64,000 nucleotides of DNA from Sphingobacterium prati (GCF_013167215.1 NZ_JABJWY010000037.1:198050-262049); one strand, 5' to 3'; shown: positions 24,095 to 33,752, numbered from the stretch's first letter. Numbers and translations: made by a program. The notes: generated from the letters alone by a model not told the origin.

Positions 24095-25981
24095 ATGAGG
24101 TTGCAATTTTGGACTATTTTGTTTTTCTGTATATTGACTATGTTGGGATGCCAACAACATAAAGTTGACCCTATACCCATCAATCAATTCTTTTCCACAC
24201 CTGAAAAATCAAATTTTAAGATTTCTCCCAATGGGCGGTTCATTGCTTATATTGGCATGGACAATCATTGCAAAAATATCTATTTAATAGATTTAATGCA
24301 TCAGGACAGCTCCAAACAGCTTACTTATCAGAATGATATCAATGTAAAATCATTTGTTTGGAACAATGATTCCAAAATTTCTTTTTTGACCGAACAATCT
24401 TCCCAGGATAGTTTACGTTTATATGCCGTGGATATTAACACAGAAAAGATTTGGCCACTCATTAAACCTGTTCGTGCACGGTTCAGGTGGGTTCATTCGA
24501 TGGTTTCCGGTAAAGAGGCTTTTGTGGCGGGGATCAACGATCGAGACTCTTCATTTTTCGATCTTTATCGCATTTACTTGGACGGTAGACCACGGGAATT
24601 GATTTTGCAAAACCCGGGTAATATGAGCTCCTGGATTGCATCCAAAGACGGGCAGGTCCGCTTGGCGATTGCCAACGATTCGGTACAGCAATCTGTTCTT
24701 TTCAGGGCTTCACAGGAACAACCTTTTAAGGAGATTATACGCTGTGATGTTGAAAGTAGCTTTACCCCTTTAGGGTATAAAGATAGTTCAAACAGTATTA
24801 TCTATGCCCTGTCAAATATAAATCGCGATAAGCTAGCCCTTGTTAGCTATGATCTGGTCAATGAAAGGGAATTGGGGGAGCTGTATAGTCATAAAGAGGT
24901 CGATGTGAGCCCTGGAGGATACTTTCCGGAGCAGAATCGTTTATTGTTTGTGAATTACACAACTTCAAGACAAAACCGGCATTTTTTTGATGAGGAGACA
25001 AAAAAGAAATATGATGAACTTTCGAAGCAAATTGATGGCTTTGAATTCCAGGTTCTCAGTACCGACGTTTCGGGTGAAAAAGTGATTATTAAGACCTATA
25101 CTGATGTCAATCCCGGTGGAATTTATTTTTATGATTTTACCACAAAAAAATTGACCAAATTAGCAGATAATAATTCTGACCTTAAAGATAAAGAATTGTC
25201 CCCAAATGAGTTTATTACTTACAAAGCGAGAGACGGTATAACAATATCTGGATATTTGACCTATCCTGTACATTCCAATCGAAAAGATCTTCCTATGGTA
25301 GTATTACCACATGACGGTCCCAATGGAAGAGAAGTTTGGGGTTTTGATAATGAGGCACAGTTTTTAGCGAACAGGGGATATTTAGTTTTTCAAATGAATT
25401 ATAGAGGGTCAACGGGTTTTGGAAAGAAATTTTGGACGGCGGGTTTTAAGGAGTGGGGTGGTAAAATTCAAGATGATATTACGGATGGCGTGAAATGGTT
25501 GATTAAAGAGGGAATCGCCGATAAGGATCGTGTAGCAATTGTTGGTAAAGGCTTTGGAGGATATTCTGCCCTGCATGCGGCTTGTTTCAATTCAGACCTG
25601 TATAAATGTGCAGTTTCTTATTCTGGATACACCAACCTATTTACCTATTTTAGGGATATTCCGCCTTATTTTAAATCCTATGTACAAAAAATGTATCAGA
25701 TCGTAGGGAACCCTATTCGGGAAGCAGAGCTATTTAAAAATATATCTCCGGTTTTCCATTCTGACAAAGTACGGATACCTGTATTACTAGTCCAAGGAGG
25801 TAAAGACCGATTTAGCTCGGTAACGGATGCAAATCAATTTGTTCAAAAGCTAAAAAACAACAATGTTCCTGTACAATATTTTCTTAAGGAAGATGAAGAT
25901 AGAACCTTTAAAAAGGATGAGAATGTATTTGGCTACTACAATGAGCTGGAACGATTTTTGGCAAAATATCTAGTAGACTAG
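24095..25981 (+). CDS. S9 (prolyl oligopeptidase-type) lipoprotein lacking the catalytic Ser and His
   Basis: A 628-residue lipoprotein from the ATG at 24095, which gives a proper lipobox (TMLGC); the longer frame starts at TTG. It has an N-terminal beta-propeller (about 30-375) and a C-terminal alpha/beta-hydrolase domain (about 380-628) with the family landmarks PMVVLPHDGPNGREVWGFD, NYRGSTGFGKKFW and DDITDGVKWL. The nucleophile elbow reads GKGFGGYSA where active enzymes have GxSxGGY: residue 486 is Gly (GGC). Asp571 is retained (GGKDRFSS), but the catalytic His position is Arg603 (DEDRTF where EGHGF is typical). It should be inactive as a peptidase. It lies 9 bp before a histidine kinase gene, so a sensory or binding role is plausible. 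Confidence 0.85.
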   Translation: MRLQFWTILFFCILTMLGCQQHKVDPIPINQFFSTPEKSNFKISPNGRFIAYIGMDNHCKNIYLIDLMHQDSSKQLTYQNDINVKSFVWNNDSKISFLTEQSSQDSLRLYAVDINTEKIWPLIKPVRARFRWVHSMVSGKEAFVAGINDRDSSFFDLYRIYLDGRPRELILQNPGNMSSWIASKDGQVRLAIANDSVQQSVLFRASQEQPFKEIIRCDVESSFTPLGYKDSSNSIIYALSNINRDKLALVSYDLVNERELGELYSHKEVDVSPGGYFPEQNRLLFVNYTTSRQNRHFFDEETKKKYDELSKQIDGFEFQVLSTDVSGEKVIIKTYTDVNPGGIYFYDFTTKKLTKLADNNSDLKDKELSPNEFITYKARDGITISGYLTYPVHSNRKDLPMVVLPHDGPNGREVWGFDNEAQFLANRGYLVFQMNYRGSTGFGKKFWTAGFKEWGGKIQDDITDGVKWLIKEGIADKDRVAIVGKGFGGYSALHAACFNSDLYKCAVSYSGYTNLFTYFRDIPPYFKSYVQKMYQIVGNPIREAELFKNISPVFHSDKVRIPVLLVQGGKDRFSSVTDANQFVQKLKNNNVPVQYFLKEDEDRTFKKDENVFGYYNELERFLAKYLVD

Positions 25982-25990
25982 GGGCATTAT

Positions 25991-27649
25991 ATGAAAGCAG
26001 AAAAATATAGTTATCGAAAAAATTATGGACTATTGCTGATGTTTTTCATTGTCATCAGTGGTTTGTATATTTTTGCACTTTTTCTGTCCAGAAATTATAC
26101 CGAATCTCACATAAAGAACGAATTTACGAATAGGAAATCAGAGATTTTTGATCAAACCTTAATTCCTTTTAATGACTTTTTCCAAAATCGAATTCCTGAA
26201 GTTTCCTTTTATCAAGGCTTTTTAGATTCTGTGCAAGCCGGTAAATATGCTTATAGCATCTTAAGTTCTTACCCTTTTGTGCGGGAAATTGGTTTTTTTG
26301 ATCTACAATTTAATAATGACCATAATTTAAATTACGGCTTTATCGTCAATAATTTAAGAATTCAACCCAAAACCATTACTTTTTTTACAGTATCCCGTTC
26401 GGGGCTCAATAAAAACACAATTCGTGACCGCGGTCAGATGGGGCTACATTCTGAAGAAATTAATAATATAGGTGTTAAGCTCGCTACCTATATCGATAAA
26501 TTGCAACCGAATGCAAAGCTTTCTGATAAAGATATTTTGAAAGTATTTTATACGATCAGGCCGGGGCAGATTACCTATTTAAATATACCACGGGTTAACG
26601 ATTTGATTGTTTATAAATCCATTATGGAAGGAAATTTGGACCATACTGTTGGTTATGAGCAAGACATGTTCAATTTTCAGATTGACCCAATGTATTTGGA
26701 GGTTAAAAATAGTTATACGAATCTCTATGAAAAAGTAGAGATTGTGCCATTAGTGGGGGCTCCGATCACGCCGGAAAATGATGAGATTTCGACAGAAATG
26801 CCGTTGCCAGGTGCTTTGGCTGATTATAAATTGCTTTTCAGATCAAGTAAAAGTTTTCTTTCGAAAGAGATAAATCGAAGTTTTTGGCCAGTATTGGGTG
26901 GTATATCCTTGATTTATATTATTTTGATTGCAATTTTATATTTAATTTATAGAAATTTAGAAATTAACGGGAGACTTTTTAAATTGCAATATGATTTTAT
27001 CAACAATCTGACCCACGAGTTTAAGACACCTGTAAGTGTGATAAAAATTGCGGGAAATAATATCAAGAGTGCGCAAGTTCTTTCCGATGAGGAGCGAAAG
27101 ATGTATGGTAATATATTGGATCAGGAAGCTGACCGGCTCAATAATCTAATGAATAAATTATTGTCCTTTAGTCAGATTGAAAATAAAACCATCAAATTAA
27201 ATAAGGAAGAGGTGGATTTAGAGGAATTTACTGAAAATCTGGTTGCTTCCTCGAGAATAAAATACGCGGACTTCAAGATTAGCACAAAAATTGATGTAAG
27301 AACGTCAATGCTAGCAGATCCGGTATTATTGAGTAGTGTGTTTCAAAATATGATAGACAATGCCTACAAATATTCAAAAACAGGGCATAAAATCTTGGAT
27401 ATTGCGATACAACAAAATAAGAAGAATTTTGTTATCACTTTTAAGGATGAAGGAATTGGTATCGAGAAGGCGGAGTTTAACAATATCTTCAAAAAGTTTT
27501 ATAGAATAAAAAGTCAATATAATCAGCAAGGAAGTATTGGTTTAGGTTTGGCTTTCTGTAAGGAAATCACTGAGTTCATCGGTGGGGACATTACAGTAAA
27601 AAGTCAACTGGGGCAGGGCACTACCTTCACGTTGGTATTTCCGGTTTAA
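25991..27649 (+). CDS. Membrane sensor histidine kinase
   Basis: A 552-residue kinase with two membrane segments (about residues 13-32 and 296-318) enclosing a periplasmic sensor region of about 260 residues without a recognised domain, then HisKA (phospho-acceptor His in NNLTHEFKTPVSVIK, about residue 341) and HATPase_c (N box QNMIDNAYKYSKTG, G1 FKDEGIGIEKAEF, G2 GSIGLGLAFCKEI). It phosphorylates the response regulator encoded 87 bp downstream. The catalytically dead S9 lipoprotein immediately upstream may supply or modify the periplasmic signal; that is inference from adjacency. Confidence 0.93.
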   Translation: MKAEKYSYRKNYGLLLMFFIVISGLYIFALFLSRNYTESHIKNEFTNRKSEIFDQTLIPFNDFFQNRIPEVSFYQGFLDSVQAGKYAYSILSSYPFVREIGFFDLQFNNDHNLNYGFIVNNLRIQPKTITFFTVSRSGLNKNTIRDRGQMGLHSEEINNIGVKLATYIDKLQPNAKLSDKDILKVFYTIRPGQITYLNIPRVNDLIVYKSIMEGNLDHTVGYEQDMFNFQIDPMYLEVKNSYTNLYEKVEIVPLVGAPITPENDEISTEMPLPGALADYKLLFRSSKSFLSKEINRSFWPVLGGISLIYIILIAILYLIYRNLEINGRLFKLQYDFINNLTHEFKTPVSVIKIAGNNIKSAQVLSDEERKMYGNILDQEADRLNNLMNKLLSFSQIENKTIKLNKEEVDLEEFTENLVASSRIKYADFKISTKIDVRTSMLADPVLLSSVFQNMIDNAYKYSKTGHKILDIAIQQNKKNFVITFKDEGIGIEKAEFNNIFKKFYRIKSQYNQQGSIGLGLAFCKEITEFIGGDITVKSQLGQGTTFTLVFPV

Positions 27650-27736
27650 AAATAAATTTAAATATGAAATATCCATGTTTAGAAAGCATGAAAACTTGTA
27701 GAATAAACTGGATATTAAAAGACAAATTGTTTACTT

Positions 27737-28435
27737 ATGAATAAAGACATCACTGTTGCTGTTATTGAAGATGATGAGAACCTACGTTTCTTGGTAAAAC
27801 ATCGATTAGAATCTGAAGGCTATCAAGTCATCCAAAGCGGAAATGGGAATGAAGCAGAAAGTTTAATCTTGGAGAAAAGACCAGATGTGGTCCTTTTAGA
27901 TTGGATGCTCCCAGGAAAAGAAGGTAACGAGATCTGCGAGGATGTCCGTAAGGCAGGATTTGAGAATATCATTATCATGATGACGGCCAAATCCCAAGAT
28001 GTGGACAAGATTGAAGCTTATAGCTTTGGTGTGACGGACTATATTAGTAAGCCATTCAATATGGATGTGTTAATTGCTATGATAGATAATAAGGTGAAGT
28101 TTTTCCTACCTAAGAATAGCCCCGAGATCTATAAGTTTGGACAGACAGAACACCACCCAAATATTCATTCCTTAATACGTGATGGTAAAAAGGTGGAATT
28201 GACGATTTTGGAAAATAGAATCTTATTACATTTTCTTCAAAATTTGGGACGAGAGATCACCCGAGAGGAACTAATGGAAGTGGTATGGGGATATAGTTCG
28301 AACGTAAATACGCGGACGCTGGATATGCACGTAGTGCGTTTGCGGAAGAAGATTGAAACAAATCCGGATAAACCACATTATCTGCAAACAGTGCGTGGTC
28401 TGGGCTATAAATTTGTTGACGAAGAAGAGATTTGA
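27737..28435 (+). CDS. OmpR-family response regulator
   Basis: A 232-residue two-domain regulator. The receiver domain (1-120) shows the acidic pair D12/D13, phospho-acceptor Asp55 (VLLDWMLPGKEG), the switch Thr (MMTAKSQ) and conserved Lys (DYISKPFN). The winged-helix DNA-binding domain (about 135-230) has LTILENRILLHFLQNLGREITREEL and NTRTLDMHVVRLRKKIE ... TVRGLGYKF. It would be phosphorylated by the kinase encoded upstream. Target genes unknown, the S9-kinase operon itself being a candidate. Confidence 0.95.
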   Translation: MNKDITVAVIEDDENLRFLVKHRLESEGYQVIQSGNGNEAESLILEKRPDVVLLDWMLPGKEGNEICEDVRKAGFENIIIMMTAKSQDVDKIEAYSFGVTDYISKPFNMDVLIAMIDNKVKFFLPKNSPEIYKFGQTEHHPNIHSLIRDGKKVELTILENRILLHFLQNLGREITREELMEVVWGYSSNVNTRTLDMHVVRLRKKIETNPDKPHYLQTVRGLGYKFVDEEEI

Positions 28436-28499
28436 TTAGATTTGATGGATAAGAATTTGTTTTGTTGAAAACAATTATTATCTTCGTATAGATTGAAAG

Positions 28500-28545
28500 C
28501 AAGACCATGTTACCCGACGAGGGTAATATGGTCTTGTTTCTTTTT
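28500..28545 (+). terminator. Terminator after the two-component operon
   Basis: A 16-base stem, CAAGACCATGTTACCC pairing with GGGTAATATGGTCTTG, loop GACGA, then TTTCTTTTTT. Confidence 0.9.
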
Positions 28546-28578
28546 TAAAATGTAGAAAATAAGAAAAAAGATAAAATT

Positions 28579-29052
28579 ATGGCAGAAGTAACTTATTTTA
28601 CGGAAGAAGGATTGCGTAAGCTTAAAGAGGAATTAGCTTATCTGAAAACGGAAGGAAGATCTAAAATTGCCAATGCTATTGCAGAGGCAAGGGACAAAGG
28701 TGATTTGTCCGAAAATGCGGAGTATGATGCTGCTAAAGAAGCTCAAGGGCTTCATGAGGCTAAAATAGCCAATTTGGAAAACACCTTGGCTACAGCTCGA
28801 TTGATTGACGAGTCCAAATTGGATACGTCGAAAGTCCTCGCTTTGTCTATAGTGAAGATCAAGAATAAAAAGAATGGAGCTGTGATGACTTATCAATTGG
28901 TTGCCGAATCAGAGGCGGATCTTAAGTCAGGTAAAATTTCTGTTAAATCTCCGATTGCTCAGGGATTGTTAGGTAAATCGAAAGGAGACACGGCGGAGAT
29001 CGAGGTGCCTGCAGGTAAGATTGAATTTGAAATCGTAGAGATTTCGAGATAA
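28579..29052 (+). CDS. greA: Transcription elongation factor GreA
   Basis: A 157-residue GreA. The N-terminal coiled coil (residues 5-75) carries the acidic tip DKGDLSENAEYD that reaches into the RNA polymerase secondary channel and stimulates cleavage of backtracked RNA. The C-terminal FKBP-like domain ends SPIAQGLLGKSKGDTAEIEVPAGKIEFEIVEI. Standard length and a monocistronic position between two terminators. Confidence 0.97.
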   Translation: MAEVTYFTEEGLRKLKEELAYLKTEGRSKIANAIAEARDKGDLSENAEYDAAKEAQGLHEAKIANLENTLATARLIDESKLDTSKVLALSIVKIKNKKNGAVMTYQLVAESEADLKSGKISVKSPIAQGLLGKSKGDTAEIEVPAGKIEFEIVEISR

Positions 29053-29112
29053 TATATGTCGGTTATGTGCGGTACGCCATAACCGCACATCCACAAATTA
29101 ACTTTATATTAA

Positions 29113-29146
29113 GAAGGTCGGGTTCTAGCAATCGCGACCTTTTTTG
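29113..29146 (+). terminator. Terminator after greA
   Basis: AAGGTCG pairs with CGACCTT around a 14-base loop, followed by six T. Just upstream, 29065-29090, lies a second hairpin (ATGTGCGGT / ACCGCACAT) that could add to 3'-end structure. Confidence 0.8.
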
Positions 29147-29274
29147 TTTATATTTGTTCAGAACATTGACGGCTGAAAATTTAACGGCTGAAAAATTTTG
29201 TGAAGTAAACAATATTTATGCTGCTTATGGTCGTTTCATTATTATATAAAAGAGTTTATTCCAAATAGGATAAT

Positions 29275-29691
29275 ATGTCAACAATTTTTTCAAAGATCGT
29301 TGCTGGAGAGATTCCAGCTTACAAAGTTGCGGAGAGTAATGATTTTCTGGCTTTCTTAGATATCAGCCCTTTAGCGAAAGGACATGTTTTGGTGATCCCT
29401 AAGAAAGAAACAGATTACATTTTCGATATAGAGGATGATGAGTACATGGCGCTTTGGGTATTTGCAAAAATTGTTGCACAGGGGATAAAAAAGGTAATTC
29501 CATGTGTTAAAGTTGGCGTGGCTGTTGTGGGATTGGAAGTCGCACATGCGCACATCCATCTTGTTCCGATCAATAAAATAAGTGACCTAAATTTTGCGGG
29601 GCCTAAGTTGAGCTTAGGCGAAGATGAACTTTATCAGATCGCCGAGACAATCCGAGAGTCTATTATTAGCATAACTACACAAAATCAATAA
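29275..29691 (+). CDS. HIT family protein
   Basis: A 138-residue histidine-triad nucleotide hydrolase or transferase. It opens with the family start TIFSKIVAGEIPAYKVAES, continues with FLDISPLAKGHVLVIPKKE and carries the HxHxH active site (VAHAHIHLVPI, about residues 98-108). HIT proteins cleave purine nucleoside phosphoramidates or related AMP conjugates in the cytosol. A TATATTTG promoter-like motif is at 29149-29156. Confidence 0.95.
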   Translation: MSTIFSKIVAGEIPAYKVAESNDFLAFLDISPLAKGHVLVIPKKETDYIFDIEDDEYMALWVFAKIVAQGIKKVIPCVKVGVAVVGLEVAHAHIHLVPINKISDLNFAGPKLSLGEDELYQIAETIRESIISITTQNQ

Positions 29692-29737
29692 CAAGATTAT
29701 ATTACACTTGATTTACTTTCGTTTTTTAGGAGAATAC

Positions 29738-29745
29738 TATATTTG
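29738..29745 (+). promoter_or_regulatory. Candidate -7 promoter element for the DedA-ppa-CNNM-rsmE operon
   Basis: TATATTTG fits TAnnTTTG and lies 86 bases upstream of the DedA start, in the only gap before four closely spaced plus-strand genes. No TTG at the ideal -33 distance. Confidence 0.45.
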
Positions 29746-29831
29746 TACTTTGTTGTTTTAAAATTATACAGGGATAGAAGTAGAATTTGATTCTAAAATG
29801 GAGAAAACAACATTGATTTTTACTGAAAGTT

Positions 29832-30482
29832 ATGCATGAACTTTTGTTGTCATTTCAACAGCTAATGAATCCCGAAGAACTTTTGAGTTCTGGCGGGTTT
29901 TATTTAGTTATATTAATCGTATTTGCCGAAACAGGTCTGTTTTTTGGTTTTTTTCTACCCGGCGATTACTTATTATTTTTAGCAGGATTGTTTTGTGCAC
30001 TCAACAAAATCGACGTGAATATCTATACGCTTTGTTTTGGCTTATTGGGTGCAGGAATACTGGGTAATTTTACGGGGTATTGGTTTGGTTATCGGGCCGG
30101 TCCCATGTTATTCAAGCGAAAAGATAGTTTTATCTTTAAGCGGAAATATGTGGTTATGGCGGAAGAATTTTACCATAAATATGGCGGAACGGCATTAATT
30201 ATAGGTAGATTTGTCCCAATAGTTCGTACTTTTGCTCCTATCTTTGCCGGAGTCGTAAAATTAGATTTCAAAAAATTCGTTTTATATAACATCGGTGGAG
30301 CCTTGATATGGGTCTCGGTATTGACCCTTTCTGGATATTTCTTGGGGATTGAGTTCCCATGGATTATCCATTACGTTGAATATGTTGTGGTCGGAATGAT
30401 CGTGATCGCATTTTTACCTATTGCAATCACTTTGCTGAAAAAGCGAATGAGAGACAAAAGAAACAAACAAAATATACAGTAA
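29832..30482 (+). CDS. DedA family membrane protein
   Basis: A 216-residue polytopic protein with the DedA (SNARE-associated/VTT) hallmarks: an ETGLFFGFFLPGDYLLFLAGL re-entrant region and FVPIVRTFAPIFAGVVKLDF with the conserved R/P residues, plus C-terminal hydrophobic segments. DedA proteins flip polyprenyl phosphates or phospholipids. It heads an operon with ppa, a CNNM protein and rsmE, spaced by 8-19 bp. Confidence 0.93.
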   Translation: MHELLLSFQQLMNPEELLSSGGFYLVILIVFAETGLFFGFFLPGDYLLFLAGLFCALNKIDVNIYTLCFGLLGAGILGNFTGYWFGYRAGPMLFKRKDSFIFKRKYVVMAEEFYHKYGGTALIIGRFVPIVRTFAPIFAGVVKLDFKKFVLYNIGGALIWVSVLTLSGYFLGIEFPWIIHYVEYVVVGMIVIAFLPIAITLLKKRMRDKRNKQNIQ

Positions 30483-30490
30483 AATAAAAA

Positions 30491-31033
30491 ATGAGTAAAC
30501 AAAACCCTTGGCACATGGTTTCTCCAGGTGAGAATGTGCCAAATGCCGTAAATGCTATCATTGAGATTACGAACGGATCCAAAGGAAAGTATGAATTAGA
30601 CAAAGAAACAGGTTTGTTGCTTTTGGACAGAGTAATGAGTTCATCTGTCGTCTATCCAGCCAATTATGGTTTCATTCCACAGACTTATTGCGACGATAAA
30701 GATCCTTTGGATATTTTAGTGATTTGTTCGGTTGATATTTTACCTTTAACATTGGTAGAAGCACAAGTTATTGGTGTAATGAATATGGTTGATGGTGGAG
30801 AGCAAGATGATAAAATCATTGCTGTTGCCAAAAATGATCCGGTATTCAACTACATTAAAGACATCGATCAATTGCCGCCGCATACGATGAAAGAAATTGT
30901 ACAATTCTTTGAAAGTTACAAAGCATTAGAAAAGAAACACGTTGTTGTTGAAGGGGTGAAAGGACGTGAGGAAGCGCAACGAATCTTGATTGAGGCTATT
31001 GAATTGTACAACCAAGAATTTGCTAACAAATAA
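30491..31033 (+). CDS. ppa: Inorganic pyrophosphatase (family I)
   Basis: A 180-residue soluble pyrophosphatase that hydrolyses PPi to phosphate and pulls biosynthetic reactions forward. The family signature is intact: KYELDKETGLLLLDR, VYPANYGFIPQTYCDDKDPLDILV with the metal-binding aspartates of D-D-K-D-P-L-D, and VDGGEQDDKIIAV. Length is normal. Second gene of the DedA operon. Confidence 0.97.
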   Translation: MSKQNPWHMVSPGENVPNAVNAIIEITNGSKGKYELDKETGLLLLDRVMSSSVVYPANYGFIPQTYCDDKDPLDILVICSVDILPLTLVEAQVIGVMNMVDGGEQDDKIIAVAKNDPVFNYIKDIDQLPPHTMKEIVQFFESYKALEKKHVVVEGVKGREEAQRILIEAIELYNQEFANK

Positions 31034-31041
31034 CCCCCAGC

Positions 31042-32355
31042 ATGGCGCTCGATATTTTTTGGACATTGTTTTTAGTATTGGCCAACGGTTTTTTCGTTGC
31101 GGCTGAATTTGCTATTGTCAAAGTCCGAGTCTCCCAAATTGAAGTTCAGGCGAAAACAGGTAGCAAAGTTGCTACAATAGCCAAAAGTATAACAGAGCAT
31201 TTGGATGGTTATTTGGCCGCTACGCAATTGGGTATTACACTTTCTTCACTGGCCTTAGGTTGGGTAGGAGAGGCTGTAATGACCCAGATTGTGCAGGGGG
31301 CATTAGGTTTCTTTGGTGTTGAATTGACTGGTACAATAGCGACCAACGCAGGACATGTGTTGGCATTTACGATTATTACCGTATTGCATATTGTCTTTGG
31401 TGAGCTGGCTCCCAAGTCAATCGCCATTCAGAAACCCGTTGCAACGACGATGAAGATTGCGGTTCCGCTGCAATTTTTCTACTTTATCTTTAGACCTTTT
31501 ATCTGGGTCCTAAACGGTTTTGCTAATTTCTTACTTAAAATTTTAGGATTTGAAGTGACGAAGGGTGAATCTGCCCACTCTTCCGAAGAGCTGCAATATC
31601 TCTTGGATAAGGGCAAAGAGTCTGGAGCGTTGGATATTTCTGAACATGAGCTGATCAAAAACGTCTTCGATTTTAACGAACGTATCGTAAAGAATATAAT
31701 GGTACCTCGGACGAAAATTGTCGCTGTTGAAGTTACAGCGGATGCTTCTGAATTGATTGAAACCATGACCGAGGAGGGGTATTCGCGTATTCCGATTTAC
31801 GAAGACAACATCGACCAGATTGTTGGTATTGTACACACCAAGGATATTCTTCCGCTTTTAGCGAAAGGTAAGGAAGTGGTGATGAAAAATATCATGCGTA
31901 AACCTTACTTTATTCCTGAAACAAAGAAAATCAATGATTTGATGGCCGAGTTTCAACAACGGAGACTTCAATTGGCCATCGTACTTGATGAATTTGGCGG
32001 CACAGCAGGGATGGCCACCTTGGAAGACATTGTGGAAGAATTAGTGGGTGAGATCCAAGATGAGTATGATGAAGAAACACCAGTTGTAGAACGCATATCT
32101 GAAACAGAGTATATGGTGGATGCAGGGGCTAGTATTCATGATGTGAATGAGTTTTTGCCAATAGAATTACCAGAAAGTCAGGATTACGATACCATGGCGG
32201 GGTTGGTCAGTGAAATCTTTGATAAAATTCCTGAAGTAGGCGAGCGGAAAGAAGAATATGGATACGTATTTACAATTATCCGCAAAGCACAGCAGAATAT
32301 AGAGTTTGTCAAGTTAGAACTGGTTGAGTCGGCTGACGATGATCTAGAAGAATAG
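31042..32355 (+). CDS. CNNM/CorC-type transporter-associated protein (hemolysin family)
   Basis: A 437-residue protein with an N-terminal CNNM (DUF21) membrane domain of about four segments (1-190; FAIVKVRVSQIE, VFGELAPKSIAIQ), a CBS pair (about 210-335; NIMVPRTKIVAVE, YSRIPIYEDNIDQIVGIVHTKDIL) and a C-terminal CorC_HlyC domain (about 350-430). Such proteins bind Mg-ATP in the CBS module and take part in Mg2+ or Na+ transport; the hemolysin label is historical. Third gene of the operon. Confidence 0.94.
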   Translation: MALDIFWTLFLVLANGFFVAAEFAIVKVRVSQIEVQAKTGSKVATIAKSITEHLDGYLAATQLGITLSSLALGWVGEAVMTQIVQGALGFFGVELTGTIATNAGHVLAFTIITVLHIVFGELAPKSIAIQKPVATTMKIAVPLQFFYFIFRPFIWVLNGFANFLLKILGFEVTKGESAHSSEELQYLLDKGKESGALDISEHELIKNVFDFNERIVKNIMVPRTKIVAVEVTADASELIETMTEEGYSRIPIYEDNIDQIVGIVHTKDILPLLAKGKEVVMKNIMRKPYFIPETKKINDLMAEFQQRRLQLAIVLDEFGGTAGMATLEDIVEELVGEIQDEYDEETPVVERISETEYMVDAGASIHDVNEFLPIELPESQDYDTMAGLVSEIFDKIPEVGERKEEYGYVFTIIRKAQQNIEFVKLELVESADDDLEE

Positions 32356-32374
32356 GATTATAAGGAAGCAGTAC

Positions 32375-33088
32375 ATGCAGTTATTTTTTACACCGGATTT
32401 AAATCCTTCTTTAGAAAATTTTATCCTTAGTGAGGAGGAGAGCAAGCATGCTGTTCGTGTGCTTCGCATGGACAGCGGAGATCGGCTATATTTAATAGAT
32501 GGTCGCGGTGGCTTGTACGAAGCTGAAATTATAGATCCACATCCAAAACGTACGGTACTGAAAATCCTGGATATTAAGGCGGACTATCAAAAGCCTAATT
32601 ATCATTTGCACATCGCTGTTGGACCTACCAAGAATATTGACCGTATCGAATGGTTTTTAGAGAAAGCTACTGAGGTAGGGATCCAGGAGGTTACGCCTAT
32701 TATATGTGAACACTCGGAACGGAAGGATGTGAAGTTAGACCGCCTGAATAAAGTCATTGTTTCAGCCATGAAGCAGTCTTTGAAAGCGTATTTGCCAAAG
32801 CTGAATCCTGCTGTATCGTTTAAACAGTTTTTAAAAGACCTTCCGGAAGAGGGCTTGCAAAAAGCCATTGCCCATTGTGTTGATTCCGATAAAAAATATT
32901 TGAACCAAGTATTTGAAGCAGGGCAGCATTATATCATTATGATAGGCCCGGAGGGCGATTTTTCAGCGGAGGAAATTGATTTGGCTTTAGCTGCAGGATT
33001 TCAGCCAATATCGCTTGGAGAAGCACGGTTACGTACTGAAACGGCGGCATTAGCGGCTTGCCTTGAGACTTCGCTGATCAATAGATAA
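32375..33088 (+). CDS. rsmE: 16S rRNA (uracil(1498)-N(3))-methyltransferase
   Basis: A 237-residue SPOUT methyltransferase. The N-terminal PUA-like part (about 1-70) is followed by the knotted domain with HLHIAVGPTKNIDRIEWFLEKATEVG, EHSERK, the SAM-binding loop MIGPEGDFSAEEIDLA and the final block SLGEARLRTETAALAA, all diagnostic of RsmE. It methylates U1498 of 16S rRNA. Last gene of the operon. Confidence 0.97.
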   Translation: MQLFFTPDLNPSLENFILSEEESKHAVRVLRMDSGDRLYLIDGRGGLYEAEIIDPHPKRTVLKILDIKADYQKPNYHLHIAVGPTKNIDRIEWFLEKATEVGIQEVTPIICEHSERKDVKLDRLNKVIVSAMKQSLKAYLPKLNPAVSFKQFLKDLPEEGLQKAIAHCVDSDKKYLNQVFEAGQHYIIMIGPEGDFSAEEIDLALAAGFQPISLGEARLRTETAALAACLETSLINR

Positions 33089-33182
33089 TTTACTATTCAA
33101 GATGCCACAATAAAGATGCTGCCTGAATCTAATTTATTTCTTATTAGACCAGATTCAGCAGGAGTTGCCAGCCCAGTTGCAC

Positions 33183-33659
33183 TTATTTTATCAGTTCAGC
33201 ATCAACGATCTGTATTTCCGAATTGCCTTTAAGTGGATCCTTTGTGAAAATCATCTTTCCTTTGAGTTTGATAGGATCTTCAGAAAATTTAATTGCTCCA
33301 CCCTTTAAGGTCACTTCTACCATAGGTGGGATTCCGTTTGAACCACAAAATTGACATTGCATAACAGGTAAGACAGACATCATAAAATTCTTATGATTGC
33401 GTCCACTGTGCAGCGGAACCATATAACCTGGTAGTTCGACCACTTTGTTTTCCAGTGCTTTGAGCTCTTTGGGATAAAATGGGGTGTATACCTTTTTTGC
33501 GCCATTATAGGTCACTTTATAAGCCATCTTATCAATGGCGTCCCATGTTTTGTTCATCATGGGGGTATGATCAGGCACATCGGAATTGCTACCGATCTGA
33601 GCATGTGCATGTATAATGCTGAAGAATATGAAGGCAAATGCCGTGATAATTTTTTTCAT
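33183..33659 (-). CDS. DUF3299-like periplasmic protein
   Basis: A 158-residue exported protein (signal peptide to about residue 20, ending AHAQ). The core reads LENKVVELPGYMVPL ... FMMSVLPVMQCQFCGSNGIPPMVEV, the same layout as DUF3299 proteins, with a CxxC pair at about 102-105. It is the last gene behind an ATPase and a His-rich FtsX-like permease. In gammaproteobacteria a DUF3299 protein sits with a similar ATPase/permease pair in zinc-repressed operons (for example the Pseudomonas aeruginosa PA4063-PA4066 group, from memory). A metal-handling role is therefore proposed, not shown. Confidence 0.72.
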   Translation of the reverse strand: MKKIITAFAFIFFSIIHAHAQIGSNSDVPDHTPMMNKTWDAIDKMAYKVTYNGAKKVYTPFYPKELKALENKVVELPGYMVPLHSGRNHKNFMMSVLPVMQCQFCGSNGIPPMVEVTLKGGAIKFSEDPIKLKGKMIFTKDPLKGNSEIQIVDAELIK

Positions 33660-33752
33660 CTATTATTTTAGTATTGAGTTTGAGATTTTGCTGATGCAAA
33701 TCCAGGATTTACCCAGTATATGCCATAATTGCATTTTTTTAGCTCAATTGCT

